DNA of 64,000 bases from Apoda limacodes (GCA_946406115.1 OX291550.1:23846722-23910721), one strand, 5' to 3'; counted from the first letter of the stretch, positions 14,108 to 26,812 are shown. The notes: generated by a model from the sequence alone, not told the origin. Program-made: numbers and translations.

Positions 14108-16005
14108 TCTATTAATTGTTTCAAATAAAACATTTTTAATTTAATATATTAAAAAAATTAGCAAAATATTGCAAATTAAATTTAAAAAAAAAAATAGCTT
14201 ACCAAGACATTTTTATCCGATATTCTCACTACGTTGTCAACAACGTAGTCTTGATAAGAAATCTCTTTCGAAACAATCACCTTATATAAGCATGTTATGC
14301 TGCAGTAAAAATACAAAACTAGTTTTTGTTCACAATTCCTGTTGTTTGTTAGAAAATATTAGTGAAGTAAGACATTGATCTCGCAACAACACAATAATTT
14401 TAAATGTATTAAAGTTCATCATCATAATATCTATTGCTTGCTAGACGTAGGGCTGGATTACTGCAGCATACATCCCTCACACAGTATCTACATCCCTTCG
14501 TATACAGAGGAAACAAATTTCAATTGCAAAATTGCTTAGTACAACGGTCGCTTTTTGCAGAAATGTTGTCTCGGGCTGACATAATTGTATTCTAAAAACA
14601 AAATTTTATTTCTTGAACATTTCTGAAATACGTTAAAAGAAAAAAGATAAAATATCCAATGGCGGCCTATCCACATTGCCTATTAAAAACAGTATTATAC
14701 TTTACTTTATCTCGAATACGTTTCAATAAAAGTAAAGAAGCCAAAATAATGATTTTAAAGACCCTACAGTAGGGTGTTTTACTAAATGCTTTTCCAAAAA
14801 TATTTTAATATATAAAATGGGCAGTTTTCTAATTGTTTTTAAAATCTATTCTACTTTATTGCAACTTGTTTCAAACTGAAAATAAATTGCATAAACACAT
14901 TCCTGTTACACATTCCTTAATTAGAAAATGACTGTATTTGTTTTAGAATATCTGCATAACTAACTTTTTTTTAAATAACTGCCTACCCTCCCGTTTGTTT
15001 CTATTTTTAAACCTAACTTCTTATCCAGTCAAAGCCGGCACATAATCTATTACACAGAATATCAAGTAACCATAAAATTAGCAATGTTCTGTAATAGTTT
15101 TGCTCTATCTTATGTGATATATATTAATTTCCAATTTTACGCTAGACTTTCCTCTAGTTTAAAAGATATTTTTGTCACTGGAAAATAAAATCTTCGATTT
15201 AAACGTATCTGCGCATTTGCGCTCCGCTTAATGAGCACCATAGGTTAATGGAGTTACCTGCGTCAATATGTAAATAATTATTTATGAAAGTTGTTTCTGA
15301 AACACAGACGATACATAATAAAATACTTTTAAAATCAAAACCCCATTATAAAGTACAAAATAAACCTCACGCAGATAGAACATTGAGCTAACCTCTAGGC
15401 ACCTGGTAGTAAACTTATTTCTTACCTCTATCTTTCTCTTTGTCATAAATTTTCTGACCACTTTTCGTTTCTGTATAAGTTTTTATAACTATCTATTTAA
15501 ATATTTAGGCCTATGAGTATATACGTTTCTTGTTGATATTAATATTAATGTATGCTAAATTTGACAAACCTAATCTAATTTTGTGTTTTTGGTACTTGCG
15601 GTAAGTACAAAAAACACAATTAATTAGTTATTTGCTTGGCTCTATAATCAGCTGGTTAAGAATTTTTGCTTGTCTCTGCCAGCTGATTCGAGGGTTTAGG
15701 GGCCTAAACCCTAACCTAGTGGTTTTGTATTAAAATTCCTTACTTACGTAAAACACATCCTTGCATTACTGCACAGGCTTAACGCAGACAGATAACAATG
15801 CATTATCATGTAAACCCAAAGTGCATACAAAATTGTGGTACGATCCTAAAACGAGAATTTTGACTTTGACTTTGAAATTGAATTCAAAGACTTGACAAAA
15901 GAAACCATAAATGCTTAAATATGCATAAAACTTTCTAGACACTTCTAACATTTGCGTATTAGCTACTTTAACTGCGACAAGTTAAATAAAAACCTTTATT
16001 TTAGA
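14108..16005. other. AT-rich stretch absent from the duplicate
   Basis: No gene or recognised element. Two small inverted repeats sit at 15648-15716 (aatcagctgg/ccagctgatt and gggtttagg/cctaaaccc). Together with 12436-14107 this stretch has no counterpart in the duplicated locus. Confidence 0.45.
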
Positions 16006-16205
16006 ATATGACGGATAAAAATTTGTCACACAAAATATCTAACAACAGTTGTGCAAACATTAAAAATATTAATAAATTAAACGTTATTTGGATAATTACG
16101 GCATGGTTTAAAAATTCCTGTAAAAACTAGCTTTGTATATCGCACATATACCTACTTTGGCCTTACCAAAAGCATTTCATTATATCCCTAGACTTTGGAG
16201 TCGGT
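16006..16205 (+). repeat. Upstream end of the duplicated segment (intact-gene side)
   Basis: Aligns with 28685-28880 over about 190 bases (for example aaaactagctttgta, cgcacatatacctacttt), collinear with the GMC duplication. A family B insertion follows at 16207. Confidence 0.7.
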
Positions 16206-16206
16206 T

Positions 16207-17310
16207 ACTCCGTAAGATGGCAACTTCGATAGAACTACGATACCGCACCACGGTATAGTAGGTGGTACTGCGCCTTCATCGTTTATATTGAGTTTGAAGC
16301 TAAGAGACTGCCCAGTACATCGGCTTTCTCTTTAGCACTATGGGTAAAGTCACCATCGGTCTTTCGCAGTGGTGGTAACGACGACTGGCAAAAGTTCCCT
16401 CCGGCAGCTTTGGCAAGCGACCAGAAATCACGACTCCCAGAAGGATAGCTCGCAAGTGGCTCACCTATTTTGCTCTGGCAGTTGCTTTCTTACTGAACCT
16501 CGAGGCAGCATTTAACTTGCGTTTTAACTCAGAGATATTCGTATCCTTATTATTAAGAGCCGTGGTTTAAGCATCATATGCAGTTTGCTTAAGAATTTTA
16601 GCTTCTCTGCAAGACCTATTAAACCGCGGTCGTTTTTTGACGCCGGCAGCTACTCGCGGGTTAGGAATATAACATTCCATACCAGCGAGGATTGGGTTGT
16701 ATGCAAGACACTTGAGAAAGGCGCATCCACTGAGATGGAATATCGGTCCGGACGTGTAGTCAGCAGAAGGTCCAGTAAGGAGCTCCTATGGTCCTCTATA
16801 TCTGGTATTCTCGTTGGAGAAAGTACCAGCTGAGAGAATCCATAGGTCAGAGCAAATTCATGAGCAGATATCCCTGCGTAGTTATTGGTTCGAGAACTGA
16901 GCCACTCACGATGGCGGGCGTTGAAGTCTCCCAAAATAACTAGTTCTGCTGTGGAATATATTGCTCTAAAACTTTGTCAGTCGTCAAACTAGGGTGCGTG
17001 AAGAGTCGAGCTACGTCCGTGTCACCGCTATGAGACCTGTATAGGCACGCATAGATACGAGTGTGGCCGCCGTGATCTACGTCCACCTACAATATCGACA
17101 GGTTCCTGTCTTCAAGGCTATGAAGCACAGCAGATATCCTGCCGGACGAACATACATACACCTACACGACTCGCGAAATTGTGCTCGAGTTTGTAGCCGG
17201 GATAGTGAAGATATGATGTGTCGGCCGGGCAGGATATCTGCGTCTCCGTTAGGAAAAGAATGGTCGGCTGCGCAGTCTCTTAGGAAAAACTCTTTTCCTT
17301 AATTTTCTTT
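16207..17310 (-). mobile_element. Non-LTR family B, endonuclease and linker part, rearranged
   Basis: Minus strand. At 16207-16238 there is a scrap of RT (LPSYGV region). This jumps to the linker at about 16240-16640 and then to the AP-endonuclease C-terminal half at 16650-16934 (GDFNARHREWLSSRTNN, ALTYGFSQLVLSPTRIPDIE, LLDLLLTTRPD). Bases 16950-17310 match the reverse complement of 31270-31580, the upstream part of the endonuclease. Deletions and stops make it inactive. Confidence 0.82.
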
Positions 17311-17379
17311 CCAGTATTTTGTTTAAAAAAAAAGTTACTTGGACTAAATATGAGGATTCTCTGCACAGACAACTTAGAG

Positions 17380-17760
17380 GACAAAATGTGCGGTACTAGA
17401 ACTGCCAAAAGCTCGGTACATATAATACGGTTGCTGGCACGGCGGGCCCCTGATCCCCCTCTGTTGTAGTAGCCGGGTCCACTACGGTCTCTTTCTCCGG
17501 CACGACTACTACTTCAGAGACTTTACACAGGCTGGCGGATCAGCCTCCCAGGGCGGAGATTAAGTGATCCCTGGGTTCGGGAACCCGTTTAACCTGCGGG
17601 GTTTCATCAAGTCTCCCTGACCGCCGTACCAGCACGCCCCGTCTAAGACGAACAATGACAGCAACTAGCACCGCAAGCGAGATCCTCCGCCGTCCGCGTA
17701 GCGAATCCTCAAAGAGCTCTGGCAACCTTACTCACCGCCAGGAACACAACACTACTCAAA
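17380..17760 (-). mobile_element. Possible 5' part of the same family B copy
   Basis: GC-richer than its surroundings, with a short minus-strand frame rich in Arg and Val (17725-17540). Its position upstream of the endonuclease would fit ORF1 or the 5' UTR. No gag zinc knuckle is visible, so this is inferred from place and composition only. Confidence 0.35.
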
Positions 17761-17944
17761 GTTAGTGTTATTATGGCCGCGGTTTTCTTAAAGTGTAGGT
17801 ACTTCCCCAGTTCAGGCTGCTTATTGGAGCAAGTACTCGCTACGCACGCTTTAATTGTTAGGGCGGATTGTTCGAGCGAGTACTTGCTGTGCCCTACTTC
17901 TCTTCAAAGTTTTCGCGTCATTCAATTTTGCTTTGACATCGTTC

Positions 17945-18790
17945 TGTGCTCAATATGGAAAGCATAAAATATCGCATTATTTTCGAATACGAATTCCACC
18001 GTGGCACTTGCGCTGCAGCAACAACTTAAAGGATTAATAAAATGTGTACGGAGAAGCCACTTTAAAAGAAAACACAGTACATTTTTGGTTCCAACGCTTT
18101 CGTTCTGGAAATTTTGACCTTCAGAACAAACCTCGTAGACCCTAGTTGTCAATGAGGAATTGAAAGTGGTCGTGGAATCGGATCAATCTCTAACCACGTC
18201 AGAGTTAGCTGCAAGCTTCGGTGTGAGTGATAAAATCATTTGAATCACAGTGGTTAAACCCAGGAGAACCGGCCAAATCCTGCCTCAAGGAAAAGTTGAT
18301 TAAAAAAAAAACTCTGGTTTGTATCTGGTGGATCAGCGTTGGTGTGATCCACTACAGCTACCTAAGATTTGGTCAGACGATTACGGCAGTCCTGTATTGC
18401 TGACAATTGGAAATCATTATGGAAAATCTAGCCGTTTAACAGCCGAGATTGTTCAACCACTCTAGCCCACTGCTGCTTCAGAACAACGCTAGTCCACACA
18501 CTGCACAACAGACGGTGGCGAAATTAGAGGAGCTAAGATTGGAATTTTTTCGTCACCCACCATACACCTCGGACATTGCTCCAACCGATTACTACTTTTT
18601 CAGAATTTGTATAATTTCTTAGTTGGAAAAAAATTAGATTCAGATGAGGCGTCCAAAACACCTTCAAAGATTTTGTTGATTCTCGCTCCCGCAATTTTTT
18701 CAGCAAAGGAATCAATGAACTCCCAATGAATGAATGAATTAATGAAAAAATGGCAAAAGTCACAACGGTACCTACCAAAATAATTTTTGC
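17945..18790 (+). pseudogene. mariner transposase relic
   Basis: Plus-strand fragments in order: HSTFLV/FWFQRFRSGNFDLQNKPRRP (N-terminal HTH region), SELAASFGVSDKI, then NNASPHTAQQTVAKLEELR and HPPYTSDIAPTDYYFF, then KLDSDEAS-like remains. These are the conserved blocks of mariner (DD34D) transposases. The middle catalytic Asp, normally in HDNA or QDNA, reads Asn (QNNAS). Stops and frameshifts are frequent, so the copy is long dead. Terminal repeats were not found. It abuts the family B copy on its left. Confidence 0.85.
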
Positions 18791-20984
18791 ATATAAAACA
18801 TTGATTTTAATGTAAGGACCTAATATATTCTGTAGCGATTTAAGCCTTAGAACTACTATAATTCACATTTCTTAGGAGTCGATCAGACTTACCGTATATC
18901 GTAGGATTAGTAATAGGGTCCGACACCCTTTCAGTATGGAACCCTAAAAATTATGTTATATTAATTTTTACTTTTTACTGTAAATTTACTGTAACTCAGT
19001 TGACGAGTCCGATGTCCTTTTTTAAATACATTATCAAGTACGTACTGAACCCTCACACTAACACGGCAAAAGAAGACATCTAGTGAATCCTGCCACCTCG
19101 AAAACATTTGAAATCTGCATGGGCGGACATCTTTCTTTTTTACAACTACGCCATCTTGGGACCGACTCTAAAAAAATTATGGGAAGGTCACCCAGTTTTT
19201 TAATGAATTTGTAAAAAAATTCAAGTGTAGCTCCATACATTAAACATAAGGTTATTTTTTTCCCCATTGGGTGGCGTGTTATTACATAGGTATTCTCTTA
19301 CAACGACTATATATAAATTTAAAATAAATTTAAGTTTCCTTGTAACTTTTTCAGTAAAAAGCTTTCAGTGTCCCCCTAAAGACTCAGAGAGCGTAATTAT
19401 AAAACAAATCTACAAAAGATATCTTCGTCACTTAACTTGGTGATTCCGCACAGTGTGTCAACACTTGGCTTAGCATAATGTAATGTCATGGTGCCAATCT
19501 TAAATTTAAGTAATTCTAGTTTACACAAGTGGATATATAATGAGTGTCCTCGTTCGCTAATGATATTTGTACAAACAAACAATATAACGGTGACAAATAC
19601 TAATGAATCGCTGTATATAATGACGCAAACCAATCTGCTAATTACGACTAAATTATCTCTAGCCTTTTTACTGTTGGTCCTGCTTCATACAATAATCTTG
19701 GGCTATGAGACAAAGCGAAAACGTAATAAATAGTAACTATTTTTATCGGGTACTAATTGTCACTAAGAAAAAAATATTAACTCATATAAAATATTTGTGA
19801 CAGCCTGTAGGTTTGCTATTGCTTAACTTTGCTGAGCAATAATTGAACTGATTTTTTACACACATATTTTTTGGAGGGCCGGAAAAGGACGGAGGCTACT
19901 TAAATCAAGCTATCAAGGAAAATCAAGAAGTTTTCGCGAAAATAACTATAACAGAATTCCAGATGATTAAGCTTTAGCAAGGTGAACTTCTTTAATGTAA
20001 CCAAAGCTTTCTACGGCAACTACCGTAGAAATTCGACGCCAAGCGGAGCCGCGGGCAAATGTTTTCTACGTAAGATTCAGCATTTTATCAATGTTGCCAT
20101 TTATAAGAAACAAGCTCAATTCGTTTGTAGGGATAAGTTTCCTGAATCCACATCACCACCGCTATTCTACAATGAAATTTCAGACAAGAATATTTTGTCG
20201 AGTCCTAATGTCTATGTCTAGCATTGATATCCTTCTGTTTAACAAAAGAAACGTAATGTGTGCATTCACTACTTTACCTCCCGAGCATGTGCTTCCAATG
20301 CGGTAAATGCGGACTGGAAGTGACGTCAGAGCGTATATATTTTAGGTCAACAGAACGATCGAATGTGCGCATAGAGAGCATGGAGCGCATTCAATGCGTA
20401 TAATGCTTGTCAACAAAACGCCCCTATTTTAAACTTATGTTTTTATTGAAATTATTTTCTTTGTTAATGCAACTATGTTAACGTTGTCAATATAACTATG
20501 TTAGTTTTGTGTAATGACAGCGCTGTTTTGCTGCAAAAATAATACAGTGTCTAATACTATAACATTCCGTCATTGCTCGTCTGCTCCTCTGAAACACATG
20601 TTATTTACCCACTACAAATCCGATACAAGCACTGTTCCACGTGGAAAGCAGTGAACTTGCACCGGATTAAAAAGTAGACCATGGTTTTGTTGCCAGTGCT
20701 ATGACATTGCATAAGCATTGAAATCTTTCTGTTCCTCTCATAAGTTATGAAAAAAAAAACGAAGAAAGTCATAAAGTGCTTACAAATCAAAGTAGCGTGT
20801 TCAAACTTATGGCTATTTATTTCGAGTTTAGCGCTGTTTTGTATAGAAAATAAAACATATTAAATAAAATAAGTTTATTGAGACATATGATTATGTAGGT
20901 CAATTCGATGCTTTACGAAATTCGAAAAAATCAAACAATTATGCGTTAATTCTATGGGCTGTATCTAATATTCCGTTTTTCGAG
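18791..20984. other. Non-coding stretch with repeat scraps
   Basis: A short scrap of the gggttccgtacc-type repeat is visible at about 18895-18950 (tatggaaccctaaaaa). At 20020-20060 there is a scrap with the phrase cggagccgcgggcaaat. Bases 20605-20665 match 63926-63980 (acccactacaaatccga). No gene is supported. Confidence 0.45.
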
Positions 20985-21575
20985 TTTAATCGACATAGTA
21001 ACGAATCTTTTAATTTAAAGCCGACAGATGAAGGTATGGTTACGAAAATCAGCTTGCTTAAATCTAATGGTTTAGGTAATGATGGTATATTCCTTAACAT
21101 GCTGCTTCTAACGCTTCCGAACACACTAACGGTCATAACAGACATACTCAACGTGTCTTTAATGTCATCTACATTTCCTGACGTTTGAAAGATATCCCTA
21201 GTGACGCCTATACCCAAAAAAAATACAATTCTGGACTTTACCGATCTCCGCCCTATAAGCACCCCGTGCTGCCTCTCTAAGATCCTGGAAACAGTGCTAT
21301 GTATACAGCTTACTTCCTTCCTTGAAAAAATAAGATACTTCTCACATTTCAATCTGACTTTAGAAAGACTCACAGCACATCCACTGCTCTGATAAACGTT
21401 GTGGACAATATTCTGGCTTCTCAAGACGCGAAACGAGGTCCTTGATTTTTCCCGCGCATTCGATTGTATTAATATTCTTCTTTTATTGTCCAAACTTAGA
21501 TATTACGGATTTCACCAAAGCGCAATTAAGTGGTTTTCCAGCTATTTAAGCAATCGCAGAACTGTAAAAAACTGA
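20985..21575 (+). pseudogene. Non-LTR family C reverse transcriptase fragment
   Basis: Plus strand: ISLLKSNGLGNDGI (linker), TPIPKKNTILDFTDLRPIS, CCLSKILETVL, then in another frame SDFRKTHSTSTALINVVDN, and AFDCINILLLLSKLRYYGF with WFSSYLSNRRTV. This is RT domain blocks 0-3 of a jockey-type element. The catalytic FADD block is not present. There are several frameshifts. The long frame on the opposite strand (21493-20939) is only its shadow. Confidence 0.8.
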
Positions 21576-22463
21576 ACATTGTTTATAAAATCGTTAATCG
21601 CTATTCTATTTAATTTTAAGTTATATATATTATATAGGAGTAATACCCTTCTCTACGTTTGAAGTGCAAGCTATGCAAACTGGCTGACGTTAGTAGTATA
21701 AATCTTATTTGTGAAGTTCACATGCCGCTCGCTAATATGTAAAATTAGTTAGGAGGTACAGTTTACGTAATTTAAAATACATACAGTTTACGTAATTACA
21801 TAATTTATAAATTTAAAATAAAAGTTATAAAATTCAGATCTGTGCTGCAAATATAGTAGGTCTACAAAATTGACTATTTATTGTAATAAAGACATAGAAA
21901 TAGACATAGCAAATGATTTATTCAACATCATTTCGCTCACAAAGTCAAACACATATATATCAAAATAGCTGAATAACACTAAATAAAAAATAACGAAAGA
22001 AAAAGACAATAAAAGAAAGGATCTGTGCTGTAAGTATATCGTGAGCTCTGTGATGTTGAAATGGGCACCAGCTCAGTTTGGGTCGCGACATGAGTGACAC
22101 AGCGCCGATTTTCAGCGGAGACTAAGGTTGAAATCTGCACCTGAGCAAATATGTTTTTTGTTATTTGTCGTGGTATCGCTGTTAAATATAATTTAAAACG
22201 ATTTCACTACTGATTTCAGTGAAATTATACCCTTAATAATATATATACCAAGATAATATACTATTGAAGCTAATACATTAAATATAAATAAATTAAACTA
22301 GATATTTCATGTTACTCTTTATCTATCTCTATTCAATTATAGCATGTTGAGAATATCTTGGCCATCTGGCGCTGTTCTTGTGTTTCTTTTGATATAGTAA
22401 AAGTTATTTCTTTAATTGTGATTTGAAAGTGCTTAGTGTAATGAGTTTGCACATACATTTTAT
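21576..22463. other. AT-rich stretch, nothing recognised
   Basis: No coding pattern or shared repeat noticed. Confidence 0.45.
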
Positions 22464-22800
22464 ATTTGCAACATTTTGGGACGGAAGTAGATAAAATAAA
22501 TTGTTTACGCTAAATGTTAATTCTATATTAAAAACTAACAACAAAACGAATTAAAATACTTATTCACTCCATTTGACTCCGTCTCCTGTCGCTAAGATAA
22601 TAAAGTTACTATTTTGAAACTAGGTTGGACTGGACTACTACTACTTCAAGAGTATTTACAGAAATTCTCGTGGAGAAAAGACAGATTATATTTGAACTTC
22701 GCTTTTCGTGTTCTTGTGGGAAAGTTCGCTTGGCGTCAGGTGGCAACTACTTGAAAACTGTTTTTTTATCTTAAGTAATCAGGCACTTTGTTTTTGTCTT
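22464..22800 (+). repeat. Dispersed repeat family D, copy 1
   Basis: About 340 bp, shared with 30408-30721 and 46456-46802. Landmarks: aaactaacaacaaaacga, ctccatttgactc, tcgtggagaaaagacagatt, caggcactttg. No coding capacity and no terminal repeats seen. I do not recognise the family. Confidence 0.8.
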
Positions 22801-23408
22801 TTTTCTTGTACTTTTACTGGGTGTTACAAAATAGGGGTACCTTCTAAGCGGGCAACCCCTGTATGAGTTATGAGTAGATATGTTAGCATTTAACACAGGA
22901 ATCTATAAGTGGACAGGTTATAATAGTAGTGCCCTGTTACCGAATGTACCAGCCAGGTGCTCAGGAGGTAGACTAAACGTCTAGAGGGAGTTCAAAGGCA
23001 AGTAAAGAAAATACTTTTCAAGGGTAAGGCAGGTTGAAATATTCTTTCACTTTTATCATAACAACATTTAATAGACAGTATTAACCTTGATTGATTCTTA
23101 ACCCTTAATATATCTTTACAGAAACTATCTATTTTACATCAGTAGAGAACTTCCCAACTAAATAGAAAGATATAGAAAACGCAAGCCTGTCTACACAGAG
23201 TTCAAAGTGTACAGTTTTCAAGCATTTATTAAAGATAGCAATACAAATAGTTTCTCCGGCCTAGAACCCGATCAGCGATCTTGCACGTCGAGAACACCCC
23301 GCAGGTCTCCGCAGCCAAAGTAGGTAGACGCGGACGGAACTGATTTTAGGTGACCTACCGACGTGTAGTGAGTAGTGTAAAGATATGCCGCACATGGCAG
23401 GCACAATG
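22801..23408. other. Non-coding stretch ending in a GC-richer patch
   Basis: Bases 23270-23400 are clearly richer in G and C than the flanks. No element recognised. Confidence 0.4.
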
Positions 23409-23486
23409 CAATGCTGCCCGTGGACGAAGTTCGCCTACGGCGCGGTGTTGAGCGGTGTTTGGTTTCTTATTTTTATCCCTTGACAA
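23409..23486 (+). other. Short GC-rich frame, candidate first exon (weak)
   Basis: An ATG opens a frame of 25 codons whose first part has GC-rich third positions and encodes Met-Gln-Cys-Cys-Pro-Trp-Thr-Lys, followed by a hydrophobic, membrane-like run (FAYGAVLSGVWFLIFIP) and a stop. It could be the first exon of an unseen plus-strand gene, but no consensus donor (GTAAGT or GTGAGT) is present. I do not recognise the protein. Confidence 0.15.
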
Positions 23487-24716
23487 ACAATCATTTATGT
23501 GATTGTGCCCGTCTCTCAAAAAGTGATCTGCAGATGATGTCTACAGTAATAAATAATTGTGAAAGTCAAAATTCTATGTCCAGACTGATAGTCAAATTCA
23601 GAGTACTGTATCTTGTAATACACCTTGTCCAGAGCCTTGTACCCCGTTATTTTGCAGTACTTACAATAACACAGTGCCTGGAAACCTTAACAGTCCTAAG
23701 AAAACCTTAATTATTTCAGACAAGATTGGCAAAAGGTTTAAAGTGCTTGTTAGTAATTGTCTTACTTTCTGGTATTTCTAATATTGCTAATAATAATATA
23801 TAGTAATATATAGTGCTAATAACAATACTAGTGACGGCTCAGTGAGCGATTTAAACTAAGACACAAGACAACGTACAAGTCCCCTAGTTTACACATTGTA
23901 AAGTCAATCAAGCCAACAGGTCTTTTAAATATCGTACATCAATATATCCAGGGCTTGTCTGGCGAGGAATTACAAATTGATTATTTTTAAGAAGCCTGGA
24001 TGTCCAAGTGTTGTGACTTACAGAGCAATGACTAGAAAACATTTCGGATTATTGTATCTCTATCAGAGGTGGCTCGTCCTACGAAGCGCTGGTGCTGAAC
24101 ACTCCCATAAATAATTATCTATTTAAGAAACAATATGTTTTAAATTTTACGTAAAATAATAAATGATTTTGCTTCAATTACTCCTAATGTTAAAATAGCA
24201 TTTCACTAAAAACATTCTGTACACACACAGTTAACTCAAGATTTAGTATAGAATTGCACTGAGGAGACTGTGTCACTAACTGGAGCGTGAGCAATTACAC
24301 TCCTATGAAACGAATTTCAGTACAGAGACTTCGAAACAGTCTCACACGTGAAACAAACAAATGTTTTAGTTCGTGCACGCGGGTTTCGATTCAAGGAATT
24401 AATAAGTACAAACCTACATAAACAGTTTGTTTATTGTCTGATAAGTAACTATAGCAAAATAAAATGTTATTATTACGATGTGATTAAACAGTGCTAAACG
24501 ATTTTAGTAACTCAGTTTGATATAAGGACAATGGGTCACAAAAATGTAAAATGAAAGCATAAACGCTCGACGCGCGTTTGTAAATCTAAATAGACGAATG
24601 AATTTAAGTTATAAATAGAATAATAAAAGGTAAGCATTTAAGCTCTTTTGTTGTTTTTAGTGAACACCCATTAAAAATTGTCACGAGCCGCCTCTGATCT
24701 CTAGTGCATTTTTAAG
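23487..24716. other. Non-coding stretch, nothing recognised
   Basis: Short frames only, with no shared repeat noticed. Confidence 0.45.
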
Positions 24717-25078
24717 AAAAAATACAATTCGTAGGGGGTCATTTATACTTGTTAACAATAAACTCAAAGATATTGTTGGGCTTTTACGAGAACGTATAAT
24801 TGAGCTTTCTTGTATAGAATTAGATATTTTTGTTATAGTGTGTGTATATCGGCCTCCATCATCAAATTATAGTTTCTTTTAATCAGTGATGGAGGAAGTG
24901 CTGAACCGCATAAGTAATAACAAGAAGTCAGTTATTGTTTGTCACTAAGGATAGACTTCTTAATTTATTTGAATGTTTTGACCTACATAATTTGTTTCTA
25001 GAAACAACAGAATTTATTAGAATTACAGCCACATCGGCCACCGGTATTGATAATGTTTTTTGCAATGTAGAGGCTGTT
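24717..25078 (+). mobile_element. Non-LTR family A fragment, AP-endonuclease part
   Basis: Plus strand: RRGGSFILVNN-like start, LLRERIIELSCIELDIFVI, VYRPPSSNYS (a hallmark of AP-type endonucleases), VMEEVLNRIS, then LLNLFECFDLHNLF and ITATSATGIDNVF. The same blocks appear at 36480-36860. The copy stops exactly where the duplicated GMC flank begins. Confidence 0.8.
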
Positions 25079-25366
25079 TATTTTGCTACCGTTTATTATT
25101 ATTATTATCGCCACTGTAAAGAAAAACAATATATATAAATAAATTAATTTATCAGTAAATATGCGGATTTAAACATTATCATTGTATAATCATTAAATCA
25201 TAAAACCTTTTTAGTAATACATTAAAAACTGTATATTTTCGATATATTTGTAATTGGAAAATCCATGAAAAAATACTTTATATATTGTTTAACACAATCA
25301 GTTATTTCTATTGTTTTTATTTTACTGATAACGGTAACTGTCTTATAGCCATCTTTTTTCAAATAA
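25079..25366 (-). other. Duplicated 3' flank of the GMC gene
   Basis: Aligns with 8553-8880 (gctaccgtttattattatta onwards), with small indels. Confidence 0.75.
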
Positions 25367-26659
25367 TTAGTATGAAGATGATGTCACATTATAATCTTTT
25401 TTGATCCTGTCGGAAGCTCTTTCTGCTATAACAAACATAGCTCCATCATACCTGCATCAATAACACGGAGATTGTTAATGCCATGAACACGTAAATGACT
25501 ATCCACAACCGAAGTTTCTGAGCTATTACCCATTCTAGTAGTTCCAACAGCTTGAAAAATAGAAATAACAGTGCTCTTTGCTATACATCTCCAGTAGTCA
25601 TCAGAGTTTAATTCGTATCCGTCACAGTCTGTCCAATTCAACCTACCTAAATGGGCACCTATAGATTTAAAGTATGTGGTGTTGACCAATCTTCCTCGAA
25701 ACAGCTCTATCCAGATCATCTTCGCATCCAAAATAATTGGCATAAATTAAAGGTTTGTCCTTAACATTTGATGAACGTAATGAAATATTTCCTCTTGAGC
25801 ATAAATGTATTCAAATATGTGTAGGGTAGTAAAGTGAGTGGTTTAAATTTTGTTGTACAACAGAATCCGCCGAATAGCATTTATATCTACTGACAAATGT
25901 TGCTTTTGCAAGTGATGATTTTATGAGATACACTATAAACATGCTTTGGTAAAGTGGATATTCATTATCGCTGTCTGTTGTAAAATGAGCAGAAATATCA
26001 GTGAAACTGATTTGTGGATAAAAACCTGTACGATTAAAAAGATACAACAAACTGTCTAGCTGATAAGGGACTGCCTCGTCTGCATAAATATTACAGTAAA
26101 TAGTTACTGGAACTATGGTATGATCTTGTAAGTTTTGGCCTACTGCTGGCAAATCCAGTACAGTCGTAATGTTTAAGGATTCTAAATGTCCTTGGGGTCC
26201 AATACCACACAACATCAACAACTGTGGTGAATTTACAGCGCCTGCACTTAATATGACCTCTTTTGCGGCAGTAAATGTAGTTGTAACATCATCTATAATA
26301 ACATCAACTCCGTAAGCTGTTAAAGAATCATCTATTAACACTTTGGTTACTAAGGGATTTTTAACTATTTTTAATAGCGTTTGCTCTATATATTGCTGTA
26401 CCCATCATATTTGCGTAGTTTAAATCATCTACTGTTGGAACATTATTTTCTTCCCAAGGACTGAGTACTTTTCTGTTAAGGCTCTATATGTACAGTTGAA
26501 TGTACTTATTTGTACTGGGCCATCAGTTCCATAAAACTCACTAATCTCTGCATTTTTCTTTAGATTACTATCTTGCAGACTTTCAAGTTTTTCAAAGTAT
26601 GGTTCGATTTGATCGTAGCACCATTCGTCGTTTCCAGCAAGTTCACACCAATTATTGTA

Positions 26660-26812
26660 AGCAACAGAATGGATACCACTAGACAAGAAACGACAACAGG
26701 GGAGACCGAGAAAAAAATGGAGGGACATCTTCACCCAACGATGCGGACACACATGGATGAGAAAGGCCGATGAGGCGACTGCTGTAGAAGAACTACTCAA
26801 TAGTAGGAACGA
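26660..26812 (+). mobile_element. Short RT C-terminal tail inside the GMC pseudogene
   Basis: Plus strand RPRKKWRDIF followed by HTWMRKADEA. This resembles the last residues of lepidopteran endonuclease-RT proteins (a GRPKKRW ... WMRxAxDR pattern, as in RTE-like elements). It replaces the 5' part of the last exon of the pseudogene. Confidence 0.55.

Noticed and set aside
15690..15720. Telomere-like repeats (cctaaaccctaacc)
   Set aside because: Only two irregular copies. The insect telomere repeat is TTAGG and no array is present.
19488..19733. 81-codon frame with a hydrophobic C-terminal part
   Set aside because: No family resemblance, no splice or promoter context, and overlapped by an equally long frame on the other strand.
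20939..21493. Open minus-strand frame of 184 codons
   Set aside because: It lies exactly opposite the plus-strand RT fragment of family C, whose motifs are recognisable. The minus frame resembles no protein.
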